64,000 nt of DNA from NCBI GenBank assembly GCA_947503715.1, contig CANNER010000003.1:310001-374000 (forward strand). Direction: 5' to 3'. Position 1 is the first letter of the stretch; every line of letters starts with the position of its first letter. This document shows positions 41,390-49,804 of the stretch, in pieces. The notes beneath the pieces were generated by a model. That model ran no database searches and was not told the DNA's origin. It saw only the letters and a program-made list of their open reading frames with translations. Origin of the DNA: an uncultured Caulobacterales bacterium. Its GTDB lineage: Bacteria > Pseudomonadota > Alphaproteobacteria > Caulobacterales > Maricaulaceae. A program made the position numbers and the translations under genes.

Positions 41390-42049
41390 TTAAGGGTAAA
41401 GACGGGTGCGGGTCCAGCCACCATCCGTCGCGCGTGAAAAAACAATTCTGTCATGCAGACGGAACGCGCCGTCCTGCCAGAACTCAATCGCGTCAGGCAC
41501 AACACGCCAGCCATACCAATGGGGCGGGCGCGGGACCTCTCTGCCCTCATATTCGGCTTCGACCGCTTGAACCGCATCCACGATCTCCTCGCGGGAGCCG
41601 ACGGGGCGGGATTGGTCTGACGCCCACGCCCCGATGCGGGAGCCGCGCGCGCGTTCCGCGAAATAGGCATCAGATTCCGCATCAGAGACTTTCTCAACAC
41701 GGCCGCGCACGCGCACTTGCCGCTTCCAGCTCTTCCAGTGAAAGCAGAGCGCCGCCTGCCCGGTGGCCTGCAACTGCTCGCCCTTGGCGCTCTCACTATT
41801 TGTGTAAAAAACAAATCCTGCCTCGCTGAGCCCCTTGAGCAACAGGATGCGCACATCCGGCACCCCTTGCGCATCGACGGTGGCGACACTCATCGCATTG
41901 GAGTCATTGAGCTCTGTCTCGCCCGCTTTTCCGAGCCATTTCTCAAACAGGCTTATCGGTTCATCCGCCTCCAGCCAGCCCATTTTTCGCGGGCCATTAT
42001 CCAGATATTCGTCCCGGGTCGGTGTGGGGGGGATGACGGTGTCAGACAT
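41390..42049 (-). CDS. pdxH: Pyridoxamine 5'-phosphate oxidase
   Basis: 219 residues, normal size. Motifs: 'DSNAMSVATVDAQGVPDVRILLLKGLSEAGFVFYTNSESAKGEQL', 'ALCFHWKSWKRQVRVRGRVEKV' (FMN binding) and C-terminal 'PRPPHWYGWRVVPDAIEFWQDGAFRLHDRIVFSR...W...RLYP', the PdxH hallmark. It oxidises pyridoxine/pyridoxamine 5'-phosphate to PLP using FMN. Cytoplasmic. The gene is followed by DUF1499 and is divergent from the J-domain gene. Confidence 0.95.
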   Translation of the reverse strand: MSDTVIPPTPTRDEYLDNGPRKMGWLEADEPISLFEKWLGKAGETELNDSNAMSVATVDAQGVPDVRILLLKGLSEAGFVFYTNSESAKGEQLQATGQAALCFHWKSWKRQVRVRGRVEKVSDAESDAYFAERARGSRIGAWASDQSRPVGSREEIVDAVQAVEAEYEGREVPRPPHWYGWRVVPDAIEFWQDGAFRLHDRIVFSRATDGGWTRTRLYP

Positions 42050-42177
42050 AGACTTCTTTTCAATTTGGCGCGGAAAATGGAAAATTAACCATAGCTCTTT
42101 GGACGGTGTTAAGAGTCTATCTGCTTCATAAGAGAAAATTAAGCACGAATATTAGCATCGTGATAAGGGATAGAAAA

Positions 42178-42393
42178 ATGACGCGCCAGAACGCCCTCCT
42201 CACTCTCGGTCTTTCCATGTCTGCCCGCGAAGCCGATATCCGCTCCGCATGGCGCAAAAAGGCCAAGTTCTTCCACCCCGACAGCCCCTACGGCAATGTC
42301 ACGGCATTCCTGCAGGCAAAATCCGCGTTTGAAACGCTCATCCCGCCTGCGCCGCAAGCGATCCGCGTCCGAGCGGGTGCGCGCGCGTTTTAG
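42178..42393 (+). CDS. Minimal J-domain protein
   Basis: 71 residues from the ATG at 42178; a longer frame upstream is Lys/Arg-rich non-coding sequence. The J-domain core is 'ALLTLGLSMSAREADIRSAWRKKAKFFHPDSPYGN' with the HPD tripeptide at 33-35, then 'FLQAKSAFETL', so helices II-IV are present and little else. It could stimulate a DnaK ATPase at a specific site, but no client domain is fused. It starts 129 bases upstream-divergent of pdxH. Short length makes it easy to miss; the HPD context gives good support. Confidence 0.75.
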   Translation: MTRQNALLTLGLSMSAREADIRSAWRKKAKFFHPDSPYGNVTAFLQAKSAFETLIPPAPQAIRVRAGARAF

Positions 42394-42438
42394 GACATAA
42401 GCTCTTTTTAAAAGAGTTCGATTTGCTATGACGGAAAG

Positions 42439-43455
42439 ATGTCAAATCTGAATTCTTTTATCCAATCCCTGCCCAAGGCGGAACTTCACCTCCACATTGA
42501 AGGCAGCCTTGAGCCGGAACAGATGTTTGAGATGGCGCAGCGTAACGGCGTCACCCTACCCTATGCGGATGTGGCGGAAATCCGCGCCGCCTATGATTTC
42601 AATAACCTTCAAGAGTTTTTAGATCTCTATTATGCAGGCATGTCGGTTTTACAGACTAAGCAGGATTTCTTTGACCTCACCTATGCCTATCTCAAACGTG
42701 TTCATGCGGATAATTGCCGCCATGTAGAGATTTTCTTCGACCCACAAGGGCACACGGAACGCGGCATTGCCTTTGCGGATGTGATCGAGGGCATTCTGGA
42801 CGGGTTAGATCAAGGCGAAGCAGATTTCGGGATATCCTCGCATCTCATCCTGTCCTTCCTTCGGCATCTATCGGAGGAGGATGCTTTTGCGACGCTGGCC
42901 GAAGCCGAACCCTATTATGATCGAATCCTCGGTGTGGGCTTAGACTCGTCAGAGATGGGACATCCGCCGTCCAAATTCGCGCGTGTCTTTGCGAAGTCGC
43001 GGGAACTCGGCTTGAAACTTTTCGCCCATGCAGGCGAGGAAGGCCCGCCTGAATATGTCTATGAAGCGCTCGATATTCTCGACATTGACCGCATTGATCA
43101 CGGCAACCGATCACTGGAAGATGACGTGCTGGTTCAACGTTTGGTCGAGGAAGAAATGTACCTCACGGTCTGCCCGCTCTCGAACCTTAAACTCTGCGTG
43201 GTCGATGATTTGAAAAATCATCCGCTGAAAGTGATGCTTGATGCGGGTATCAAGGCGACCGTGAATTCGGATGATCCGTCCTATTTCGGCGGCTATCTGA
43301 ATGATAATTACATCCGCACGGCAGACGCGCTGAACCTGTCGAAAGACGACATTGTGACACTCGTGCGAAACGGATTTGAGGGGGCTTATCTGAGCCCTGA
43401 GCGGAAGGAGCTTCTGTTAAGTGAACTCTCTAAAAACATAAGCGCCTCCAACTGA
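42439..43455 (+). CDS. Adenine/adenosine deaminase family protein (adenine deaminase type 2-like)
   Basis: 338 residues. Zinc ligands His17 and His19 ('AELHLHIEGSLEPE'), His197 with catalytic Glu200 ('FAHAGEEGPPEY'), His221 ('RIDHGNRSLED') and Asp278/279 ('VNSDDPSYFGGY'). The N-terminus and 'CPLSNLKLCVV', 'NSDDPSYFGGY' resemble the bacterial adenine deaminases of this family (PA0148-like) more than classical adenosine deaminases ('NTDDP'). It should deaminate adenine to hypoxanthine, or adenosine to inosine. A hairpin overlaps the stop. Confidence 0.85.
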   Translation: MSNLNSFIQSLPKAELHLHIEGSLEPEQMFEMAQRNGVTLPYADVAEIRAAYDFNNLQEFLDLYYAGMSVLQTKQDFFDLTYAYLKRVHADNCRHVEIFFDPQGHTERGIAFADVIEGILDGLDQGEADFGISSHLILSFLRHLSEEDAFATLAEAEPYYDRILGVGLDSSEMGHPPSKFARVFAKSRELGLKLFAHAGEEGPPEYVYEALDILDIDRIDHGNRSLEDDVLVQRLVEEEMYLTVCPLSNLKLCVVDDLKNHPLKVMLDAGIKATVNSDDPSYFGGYLNDNYIRTADALNLSKDDIVTLVRNGFEGAYLSPERKELLLSELSKNISASN

Positions 43456-43473
43456 CATAGCGTCAATTGGAGG
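43445..43473. terminator. Hairpin between the deaminase and the secreted repeat protein genes
   Basis: 12-bp stem CCTCCAACTGAC / GTCAATTGGAGG with one mismatch and a 5-base loop. It overlaps the deaminase stop codon and lies between two convergent genes. No T-run follows on the plus strand and only a broken one on the minus, so it is a weak bidirectional terminator or an mRNA end. Confidence 0.45.
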
Positions 43474-43496
43474 ACCAGTATTCAATAGTTTAAAGC

Positions 43497-44060
43497 CTAG
43501 CGACGTTGCTGTCTGGGCTCTGGCCTTTTGCGGATATCCCGGCGGTCAAACCTTGTGTCTTTTGTGTCATCAGCGACGCCATTACAATCCGCATCGAGGG
43601 CTCCGTCCTCTGTCACACAGGCTGGCCCTTCATCTGGTTTTCTTTGAGACTCGCCTTGAACATCGCCGATCTTCGGGCTGTCGGCTTTCACGCCCAGCAC
43701 AACATTCTCTGTCAAGCGGTCTTCACCGCCATCAACCATGGCTTTGTCTTGGCTTTCGCCCTTGATCGGTCCCAATTTCAAACCCGTCGCCTCTTGCGCT
43801 AAGGAAAGGTCTTGGAAGTTAGCTTTGCCCGCTCCGCTGCCCGGCGCTGCGATTGATACATTCTCTGTCAGACGATCTTCGCCGCCGGACCCCATCATTT
43901 TATCCTGAGATTCACCCGCGATCGGTTGAATCTTTTTCGTCACAGGTAGAGTTGACTGATCCGTTTCTGTCGTAACCGGCTGCACTTTATCTTGTGAAAA
44001 AGCATTGGACGACAAAGCAAATGAAATTGCGGCCGTCGCGGCGAGTGTCTTATAAATCAT
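43497..44060 (-). CDS. Unrecognised secreted protein with internal repeats
   Basis: 187 residues from the ATG at 44060. Signal peptide 'TLAATAAISFALSSNAFSQ' (cleavage near 23). Two near-identical 20-residue repeats (GESQDK, then GGEDRLTENV) lie at 49-68 and 101-120, with a partial third at 136-145 (GESQRKPDEG). The C-terminus has a Cys-x(n)-Cys pair with acidic loop 'CVTEDGALDADCNGVADD', resembling calcium-binding type loops, and a basic tail (RKRPEPRQQRR). Low complexity and acidic mature protein. No family recognised. It faces the deaminase (convergent) and is downstream of the phaD-like gene by 109 bases. Confidence 0.6.
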   Translation of the reverse strand: MIYKTLAATAAISFALSSNAFSQDKVQPVTTETDQSTLPVTKKIQPIAGESQDKMMGSGGEDRLTENVSIAAPGSGAGKANFQDLSLAQEATGLKLGPIKGESQDKAMVDGGEDRLTENVVLGVKADSPKIGDVQGESQRKPDEGPACVTEDGALDADCNGVADDTKDTRFDRRDIRKRPEPRQQRR

Positions 44061-44169
44061 GATAGTCCCCTCATTATTGATATGAGAACAATACAGATCC
44101 GGCTCTGTCTGTCTGTAACGCATATGAGGGGGTGAACGCATACGGCACGCCGCGACGACAAGCAGGAGT

Positions 44170-44811
44170 TTAATCGATTTTTCCGCTGGCAAATTCGCTT
44201 AGGAGTTCGGCATAGCCCTCGCCGTGATGCCAATAGGGCGTGATCTGGATGAGGGTCATGAAGACGCCTTGGTCGATCAGGCGTTTTTCCGGCGCCGTGC
44301 CATATCGCAAATCGTGATATTGGAGCCAGAATGTAAAATGCTGCGCGAGGCGGCCCGCCAACGCGCCCTTCTCTCCCTCGTCAAACTCCAAATGCCCGCT
44401 ATCGTCTAGCGTCGAGAGCAGCGAAAAAGCGGTGCGTTCTTTAAGGGCAAGGATACGGGAAAACGGGCCGCGCAATTCGGGGATACGCTGTAACAATTCC
44501 CCTTGATTGCGGTAGAAAAAGCGGAAATCGAAGATTTCCTCAAAGATAATATAGAGATAGACCCAATTATCCGCGATCGCGAGCGGGTCCTTGAGCGGGG
44601 CCGTCAGGACCTGCCGAATTTCGGCATCGAAATCCTCGAACAGGGCAACGATAATCTCGTCCTTGCCCTTATAATGGTAATAGAGATTGCCCGGGGAAAT
44701 TCCCATGACGGAGGCGATATCAACAGCTGAAACCTGCGCTTCGCCCTCATTGTTGAAGAGTTCGAGCGCGGTGGCGAGGATTTTATCCTTGGTTTTGGAG
44801 CGTGTCGCCAA
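44170..44811 (-). CDS. TetR family regulator of the PHA cluster (PhaD-like)
   Basis: 213 residues, TTG start at 44811 immediately after the phasin stop (TGATTG), so probably translationally coupled. N-terminal TetR helix-turn-helix: 'KDKILATALELFNNEGEAQVSAVDIASVMGISPGNLYYHYKGKDEII' (residues 8-54). The C-terminal ligand domain is 'FDAEIRQVL... DNWVYLYIIFEEIFDFRFFYRNQGELL'. In Pseudomonas, phaD is a TetR protein controlling phaI and is encoded in the pha cluster with the same neighbours. Here it follows phaC-phaZ-phasin, which supports the same role; no operator was identified. Confidence 0.78.
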   Translation of the reverse strand: MATRSKTKDKILATALELFNNEGEAQVSAVDIASVMGISPGNLYYHYKGKDEIIVALFEDFDAEIRQVLTAPLKDPLAIADNWVYLYIIFEEIFDFRFFYRNQGELLQRIPELRGPFSRILALKERTAFSLLSTLDDSGHLEFDEGEKGALAGRLAQHFTFWLQYHDLRYGTAPEKRLIDQGVFMTLIQITPYWHHGEGYAELLSEFASGKID

Positions 44812-45279
44812 TCAGCTTTTCTTTTTTGGAGCAGCTTTGGTCTTCTGAGTCGTCATTTTCTTCTTCGGCGCTGCCCGTTTCGCGACCTTCTTCTCCGGCG
44901 CGTCGAGTTTCGCGAGTATCGCGAGTATCGCGTCCAGTTTCGCTTCCATCGCATCGACCCGCTTCGCAAGTTTGTCGGTTCCGCTCTCACCCATACCGGA
45001 GAGGCGGGCGCGCATTTTCGCGATACGGTCATCAATTTCGAAATCAGGTTTAATATCCTCGACGGCGGATTTGCCCTTGCCGAGTAATTCTTTGGATTTA
45101 TATTTTCCGACCGTTTCCAACATCTCGCCCTTTTGCACGAGATCATCAAACACCTCGGACGACTTCCCGGTCAAGCTGTCCACCGCCCCTTTGGCTTCGG
45201 TAAAAGCCCGACCATAGGCGCCAATGCCGGCGAGCCAGATTTTGCGGACCATATCTTTGTCATCAGAGCTTTTTGCCAT
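44812..45279 (-). CDS. Phasin (polyhydroxyalkanoate granule-associated protein, PhaI-like)
   Basis: 155 residues. N-terminal phasin region 'VRKIWLAGIGAYGRAFTEAKGAVDSLTGKSSEVFDDLVQKGEMLE' (family 'v..iwlAGlGA...A..eg...f..LV..G'), an acidic central helix (residues ~68-118, heptads) and a C-terminal tail rich in Lys/Ala/Pro (KRAAPKKKMTTQKTKAAPKKKS), of the AAKP type in PhaF/PhaI. It coats PHA granules and may bind DNA through its tail. Co-transcribed with phaZ (3 bases apart). Confidence 0.85.
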   Translation of the reverse strand: MAKSSDDKDMVRKIWLAGIGAYGRAFTEAKGAVDSLTGKSSEVFDDLVQKGEMLETVGKYKSKELLGKGKSAVEDIKPDFEIDDRIAKMRARLSGMGESGTDKLAKRVDAMEAKLDAILAILAKLDAPEKKVAKRAAPKKKMTTQKTKAAPKKKS

Positions 45280-45282
45280 GTT

Positions 45283-46224
45283 TTAACTCGCAAATCTGGA
45301 TTGATAGTTGATGAAGCTTTCCTCGACGGAAGGTAGTTTGACAGCGTCTTTATGCGGGATATCGACTTCAAATTCGCCGAAGAAGTTCCGGATGATTTCA
45401 ATCGTCTCTTCGCGGCGGGTCAGAAGGAACAGGTGGCCCGCACCTTTTATCACGCGGAGCTTTGAGCGCGGTAACATCAGATTCAAAAACTTGCCATTCG
45501 CGACGGGAACAATGTGATCCTTATCGCCCATAATCACGAGAGACTTCGCCTTGATCCGGCGGATAAACGGCAGGGTCGAATAGCCCATCATCGCCATCAA
45601 CTGATAGAGATAGCCCTTCACGGAAGGCGGCATCATGTTGATCGAAAACTCACCCGCATTACCGGCCGCATCACCGTAAAGCGTCTCGAAATTCTTCTTC
45701 AGGAAATCACGGTCGATATAGCGTTTCGGCGAGGCCATCTTGGACAGCGCTTTCGGATTGCCCGGTATCATCGTGACACCCGTTGTCGTCGCGCAGAGGA
45801 CGAGGCGTCGAGTCATGTCTTTACACTGCCACGCAAATTGCTGCGCGGGTCCGCCGCCCCAACTCACGCCGAGCACGTCGACCATCTCGTAACCGTTTTC
45901 CTGCAGGATTTGCCGCGCGGCTTTCGCGACCCACCACGGACGATAAGGCACCGTTGGATCAGGTGACCCGCCAATACCCGGCATATCAAAGGTGATGATA
46001 TCGCGGCCCGTAAAGGTATCGGCAAAAGCCTGTGCAATTTCGAGATTTGCGCCAATTCCGTTGAAAAAGAGCAGCGGCGTGCGCTTACCCTGCCCCTTAT
46101 CGACACCGGACCAGATCGCGGTACGGAGTTTCTGGTTCCCGACTTTTGAGAAGAAAATTTTTGGGATTGAGTGGTTTTCAATCGGTTCTTCATGGCCGTC
46201 AATGGCCGTGAGCGTATGTGGCAT
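45283..46224 (-). CDS. phaZ: Intracellular PHA depolymerase PhaZ (alpha/beta hydrolase)
   Basis: 313 residues, close to Pseudomonas PhaZ. Triad: Ser121 in GVSWGG, Asp236 in 'MGDKDHIVPVANG', His264 in 'KGAGHLFLLTR'. 'TPLLFFNGIGANLE' and 'TFDMPGIGGSPDPTVPYRPWWVAKAARQIL' are the family signature. It breaks down medium-chain-length PHA in granules. No signal peptide, as expected. RBS GGGGGAAAG precedes the ATG. Located downstream of phaC in the same orientation, 162 bases apart, as in the Pseudomonas phaC1-phaZ order. Confidence 0.9.
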   Translation of the reverse strand: MPHTLTAIDGHEEPIENHSIPKIFFSKVGNQKLRTAIWSGVDKGQGKRTPLLFFNGIGANLEIAQAFADTFTGRDIITFDMPGIGGSPDPTVPYRPWWVAKAARQILQENGYEMVDVLGVSWGGGPAQQFAWQCKDMTRRLVLCATTTGVTMIPGNPKALSKMASPKRYIDRDFLKKNFETLYGDAAGNAGEFSINMMPPSVKGYLYQLMAMMGYSTLPFIRRIKAKSLVIMGDKDHIVPVANGKFLNLMLPRSKLRVIKGAGHLFLLTRREETIEIIRNFFGEFEVDIPHKDAVKLPSVEESFINYQSRFAS

Positions 46225-46386
46225 AATGCGTCTTTCCCCCGGAATGTCCGGATGGCCGGGGGAATATCTGCGTATTCATACCCAACCCGCACCCGATTCA
46301 GCCCGGGTGCGACAATCTGTTTAAGTCTCTATGCGTCGGGGGAAACCCTTTCGCAAAGGTAAATACAGTGAAATTATCAGCTATAC

Positions 46387-48057
46387 TTACGTGAAAACAT
46401 ATTCGCCTGGCGCCTGTGATAGCGGAGGAAATGCCTTGTTCCCCAGCGATTTCGGGGCAGGTTTTCTCTCACCCGACCGAATGGCGAGCCATTCATTCCA
46501 CCGCAGCCACCAACTCTCATTCACGCTTTCCGCCGCCTCGAGCCATTTTGTGGCGCGTGGAGGATGGTTAGAATTCGTGAAATATTGCGCTTTTGGATTA
46601 CCCGGCGGGTTGAGCAGCGACTGCAAATGGCCGGAATTGGAGAGGACAAAATCGATCTCTCCACCGAAGAGGCGGATATTGCGATAGCATGCCATCCACG
46701 GCGTGATGTGATCGGTAATCCCCGCAACCATAAATCCGTCCTGCGAGACGGCTTCCAGATCGACAATATGATCCATGAAGACGACATCCTTATCCTTACG
46801 GAAGCGACGGTCCTGAAAAATGTCGAGATAGTCCGAGTGCAACTGTGCCGGCAGGTTCGTCGTATCATTATTCCAATAGAGCACATCAAAAGGCGGCGGG
46901 TCCTGCCCCAGCAAATAATTATTAACGACATAATTCCAGATCAGGTCATTCGGGCGCATCCATGCAAAGGCTCTTCCGAGCTCCTCGCCCGCTAGAATGC
47001 CTTTTTTCTTGGAGTGCTTCCGCGCCTGCTCAATCGCCGTATCCGTCACGAATAGGCCGACATCACTGTCAACTTTCTTCCCGTCGAGCACAGACACCAT
47101 CAGTGTGTAACAATTGATCCGGTTATCGCCACGAGAGGCGAGTTCCGAGAGGAACAGCGCCAGCGTAATACCGCCGGAACAAGCACCCGTCACATTAATC
47201 CGCGGGCTTTTCGTGATCTTACGTACGGCGTCAGACGCCTCGAACAAGGCTTCGACATATTGCTCTAAGCCCCAATGGGCATGTTGCCGTGTCGGGTTCC
47301 GCCAAGAGACAGCAAAGGCCTGATAGCCCATTTTCGTCAGGAAGCGGATCATGGATTTGTCAGGGGCGAGATCGGTTGCGTAGAATTTATTGATCTGAGG
47401 CGGGATAATCATCAGCGGTGTTTTGTAGACATTTTTGGTCTGAGGCGTATATTGAATGACTTCCAGCATTTCATTCTGAAACACGACCGCACCGGGCGAG
47501 ACGGCGAGATTTTCGCCGACTTTGAACGGACGCCCGTCAACCTGACTCGGCATACCGCCATTTTTTGTGAGGTCATTATAGGCGTTCTGCAAACCCTTCA
47601 CGAGGCTCTGCCCCTTTGTGTGGACGAGCATTTTCATCGCCGTTGGATTGCCGAGTAATGTATTAGTCGGGGCCATCGCATCGACGATGAGGTCGGTTAC
47701 AAATTTCGCCCGTGCCTGATCCGCCGGATGCATACGAGAATCTGAAATCCAGCCATTGAGTTCCTGCTGCATCGCCAGCCAGGATTGCATGGCGCGTTTG
47801 TAAAGCGGATTTTTCTGCCAACTTTCATCCCGGAAGCGGCGGTCCTTGCGGTTTGGGGCCAGTTCGGAGGTGCCTTTCGCAATATCCACCATTTCCGACG
47901 CGTATTTTACCAGATGTTTGGCGAAAGGTTTTGGCTGCTTGGCGGCATATCCCGCCATGAGGCCGAAACTCTTGATAATTTCGGACCGTCTGAACCCGAC
48001 CAGTCCATTCACCGCCGTTGTTGTTTCAGCCGCTTTTGCGCCAATTTTGTCCGGCAT
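46387..48057 (-). CDS. phaC: Poly(3-hydroxyalkanoate) synthase PhaC, class II-like
   Basis: 556 residues from the ATG at 48057 (GAGGGAG at good spacing; the GTG at 48066 is too close to it). Lipase-like box GACSGG with the nucleophile Cys293, Asp449 in 'ITDHITPW' and His477 in 'SNSGHLQSLLNPPGNP'. 'WNNDTTNLPAQLHSDYLDI' and the length (~559) match class II synthases of Pseudomonas. It polymerises (R)-3-hydroxyacyl-CoA. The presence of phaZ, phasin and a TetR gene next to it completes the mcl-PHA layout; class I enzymes of alphaproteobacteria have a different neighbourhood. No active-site loss seen. Confidence 0.88.
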   Translation of the reverse strand: MPDKIGAKAAETTTAVNGLVGFRRSEIIKSFGLMAGYAAKQPKPFAKHLVKYASEMVDIAKGTSELAPNRKDRRFRDESWQKNPLYKRAMQSWLAMQQELNGWISDSRMHPADQARAKFVTDLIVDAMAPTNTLLGNPTAMKMLVHTKGQSLVKGLQNAYNDLTKNGGMPSQVDGRPFKVGENLAVSPGAVVFQNEMLEVIQYTPQTKNVYKTPLMIIPPQINKFYATDLAPDKSMIRFLTKMGYQAFAVSWRNPTRQHAHWGLEQYVEALFEASDAVRKITKSPRINVTGACSGGITLALFLSELASRGDNRINCYTLMVSVLDGKKVDSDVGLFVTDTAIEQARKHSKKKGILAGEELGRAFAWMRPNDLIWNYVVNNYLLGQDPPPFDVLYWNNDTTNLPAQLHSDYLDIFQDRRFRKDKDVVFMDHIVDLEAVSQDGFMVAGITDHITPWMACYRNIRLFGGEIDFVLSNSGHLQSLLNPPGNPKAQYFTNSNHPPRATKWLEAAESVNESWWLRWNEWLAIRSGERKPAPKSLGNKAFPPLSQAPGEYVFT

Positions 48058-48134
48058 ATACGTCACTCCCTCATTTATTTTTTCTATTTGACTAAGATAG
48101 AGCGCGGGCCGAGTCGAGTCGGATACCGTCGGTC

Positions 48135-48172
48135 AAAAAAAAACGGCGCCTACTCACGAAGAGCAGACGCCG
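48135..48172 (-). terminator. Strong terminator after the PhaF-like phasin gene
   Basis: 12-bp stem on the minus strand, CGGCGTCTGCTC / GAGTAGGCGCCG (two G-T wobbles), TTCGT loop, followed by T9. It lies ~100 bases past the phasin stop and upstream of phaC, separating the two units. Confidence 0.92.
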
Positions 48173-48270
48173 AAGGCAATCCGGGACGATCGCAGGTCAA
48201 ATCAAACGGGGAGAGCGATGGACCTGCAAGGGAGGAGAGAGATGACCCTCCCGGAAAGTATTCAATTCAC

Positions 48271-48756
48271 TTAAGCGGCTTTTTTGTCCGTTTTCATGAT
48301 GTCTTTGTTGATGCCTGTTTTCTTGGCAGGCGTCGCAGCTTTCTTGGACAGCGCGGAGATCTTCTTGTTTAACGCTTTGACTTCAGCTTCCAGCTCTTCA
48401 ACGCGGTCATTTGCGCCGAATGGCAGGCTTGTTGGGACGATTGATTTCACTTTGGATGTTGTTGTCTCAAATGTTTCAACCGCACGCTTTTGCGCTGTCT
48501 TGGCTGTGTCCAGCGCAAGCTCTTCAACTTTTTCGCCGCGAGCGACGAGGTCTTCGAACAGGCCGTCAGTTGTCTTATTGTAAAGACCCTTGACTTGCTC
48601 GGCACGCAAACGTGCACGCTCAGCCGCAACACCGTAGAGGCCGAGATAGGCCAATGTACCCTTACGCAGAGCAGATGTTGTTTTCGCTTCAGTCTTTTTC
48701 GCGACCTTGGCTGTTTTCTTCGTGACTTTTTTCGCAGTTTTCTTGGCAGTGGCCAT
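48271..48756 (-). CDS. PhaF-like phasin / histone-like PHA protein
   Basis: 161 residues from the ATG at 48756 (AAGGAATATC upstream); the frame's seven extra N-terminal residues are not needed. The N-terminal segment is Lys/Ala-rich (ATAKKTAKKVTKKTAKVAKK), histone H1-like. The phasin-like core is 'RKGTLAYLGLYGVAAERARLRAEQVKGLYNKTTDGLFEDLVARGEKVEELA' (family '...aglGay......f..LV.rGe.ve'), then a leucine-heptad coiled coil (DRVEELEAEVKALNKKISALSKK) and another Lys-rich tail. In PhaF the basic part binds DNA to distribute granules between daughter cells; here the basic tract is N-terminal. Own transcription unit with terminator. Confidence 0.8.
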   Translation of the reverse strand: MATAKKTAKKVTKKTAKVAKKTEAKTTSALRKGTLAYLGLYGVAAERARLRAEQVKGLYNKTTDGLFEDLVARGEKVEELALDTAKTAQKRAVETFETTTSKVKSIVPTSLPFGANDRVEELEAEVKALNKKISALSKKAATPAKKTGINKDIMKTDKKAA

Positions 48757-48949
48757 GATGATATTCCTTAGTTTCAATGAGGCGGGAAAGCCCCGCTTTG
48801 TTCGATGATTAGGAAATAGGGAATAGAATTAGAAAGCGCGTCCTAATTTTTGGGGGATGGGGTGCTTCGGCAACCCGACCCGCACACAAAAAGTGGCTGA
48901 TCGGCGTAAATGGCTTCAAAGAGCTCTGCTCGTCAGCAGAGTTTCGTTC

Positions 48950-49777
48950 TTATTGATGTTTGTCCGTTGTCAGAAGCTCGGGCAGCAACGCTATTAATCG
49001 CGGAGACACATAGTCCTCCTGCTCTGGTAGATTGACAGCAGGATCAAGAAAGTTTCCGAAGAGAAACGTCTCCAGATTCTTTGCACTCGCCTCGTGGGAA
49101 AGTAAGTCCAGCACACCTGCGGTGACGCTGTCCACAGTTTGTTCTGCCCAGCTAACCCATAAAAAATAATTGCCCGGCGCAAAGCTCTCAATCGCTTCCT
49201 CTATACGATCTTCAAAGTCAAACTCGCCTTCGTCAGGCTCACGGTCTAGTCTGAATTTAGCTCGAACTTTGGCGAGTGTATCTAAACTAAAACGTTTCAT
49301 CATCACCCGGCTTTGCAGAATATAAGTATGCGCCCATTCTAATTGGTGTCTCAGCGCTTCCGCCTGTAAATCGGCGAAAGATTTGAAATAATCCTCATGA
49401 AAAGAAGGCTTAACGAATAAGGCTGAGCAATTCTCAAACCGAAGTAACATACGACCAAAGAGTGGTAACACGTCGTCAAACACAGCTTTGCGTTCAGGAC
49501 CACTCATTTGAATTTCCATACTCGACTTATGACGAACATGAATAAAGTTTACAGCGAATGTAGGTGTATTTTCGCCGACAGTTTCAAGGTTACCGAAGAT
49601 ATGAGCATTCGACCTGAATTCAAAATCGAATACTATGTGACATGAGAAACGGATAGTTTTTTCGTCCGTCGTAATGTCGAAGTCTTGCATATCTTTAAAA
49701 TGCAGGAAGGGCAGCGCGACAAAGGTCGCACCCGTTACAGTATCAATCATGGGTTCCGACGGTTTTTCACGATACAT
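48950..49777 (-). CDS. Unrecognised soluble protein
   Basis: 275 residues, no signal peptide or TM helices. Mixed alpha/beta with acidic and aromatic content; regions such as 'TIRFSCHIVFDFEFRSNAHIFGNLETVGENTPTFAVNFIHVRHKSSMEIQ' (beta-rich) and 'RFSLDTLAKVRAKFRLDREPDEGEFDFEDRIEEAIESFAP' (helical). I do not recognise a family and can see no catalytic motif. RBS GAGGGAGC precedes the ATG at 49777. It stands alone between the phasin and ccrM regions, facing away from ccrM. Confidence 0.65.
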   Translation of the reverse strand: MYREKPSEPMIDTVTGATFVALPFLHFKDMQDFDITTDEKTIRFSCHIVFDFEFRSNAHIFGNLETVGENTPTFAVNFIHVRHKSSMEIQMSGPERKAVFDDVLPLFGRMLLRFENCSALFVKPSFHEDYFKSFADLQAEALRHQLEWAHTYILQSRVMMKRFSLDTLAKVRAKFRLDREPDEGEFDFEDRIEEAIESFAPGNYFLWVSWAEQTVDSVTAGVLDLLSHEASAKNLETFLFGNFLDPAVNLPEQEDYVSPRLIALLPELLTTDKHQ

Positions 49778-49804
49778 AATAGCTCCCTCTCGTGCTACTA
49801 TAAT

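Noticed and set aside
42106-42177. N-terminal extension of the J-domain protein
   Set aside because: No RBS at 42106, Lys/Arg-rich non-family sequence, while the ATG at 42178 matches the J-domain start.
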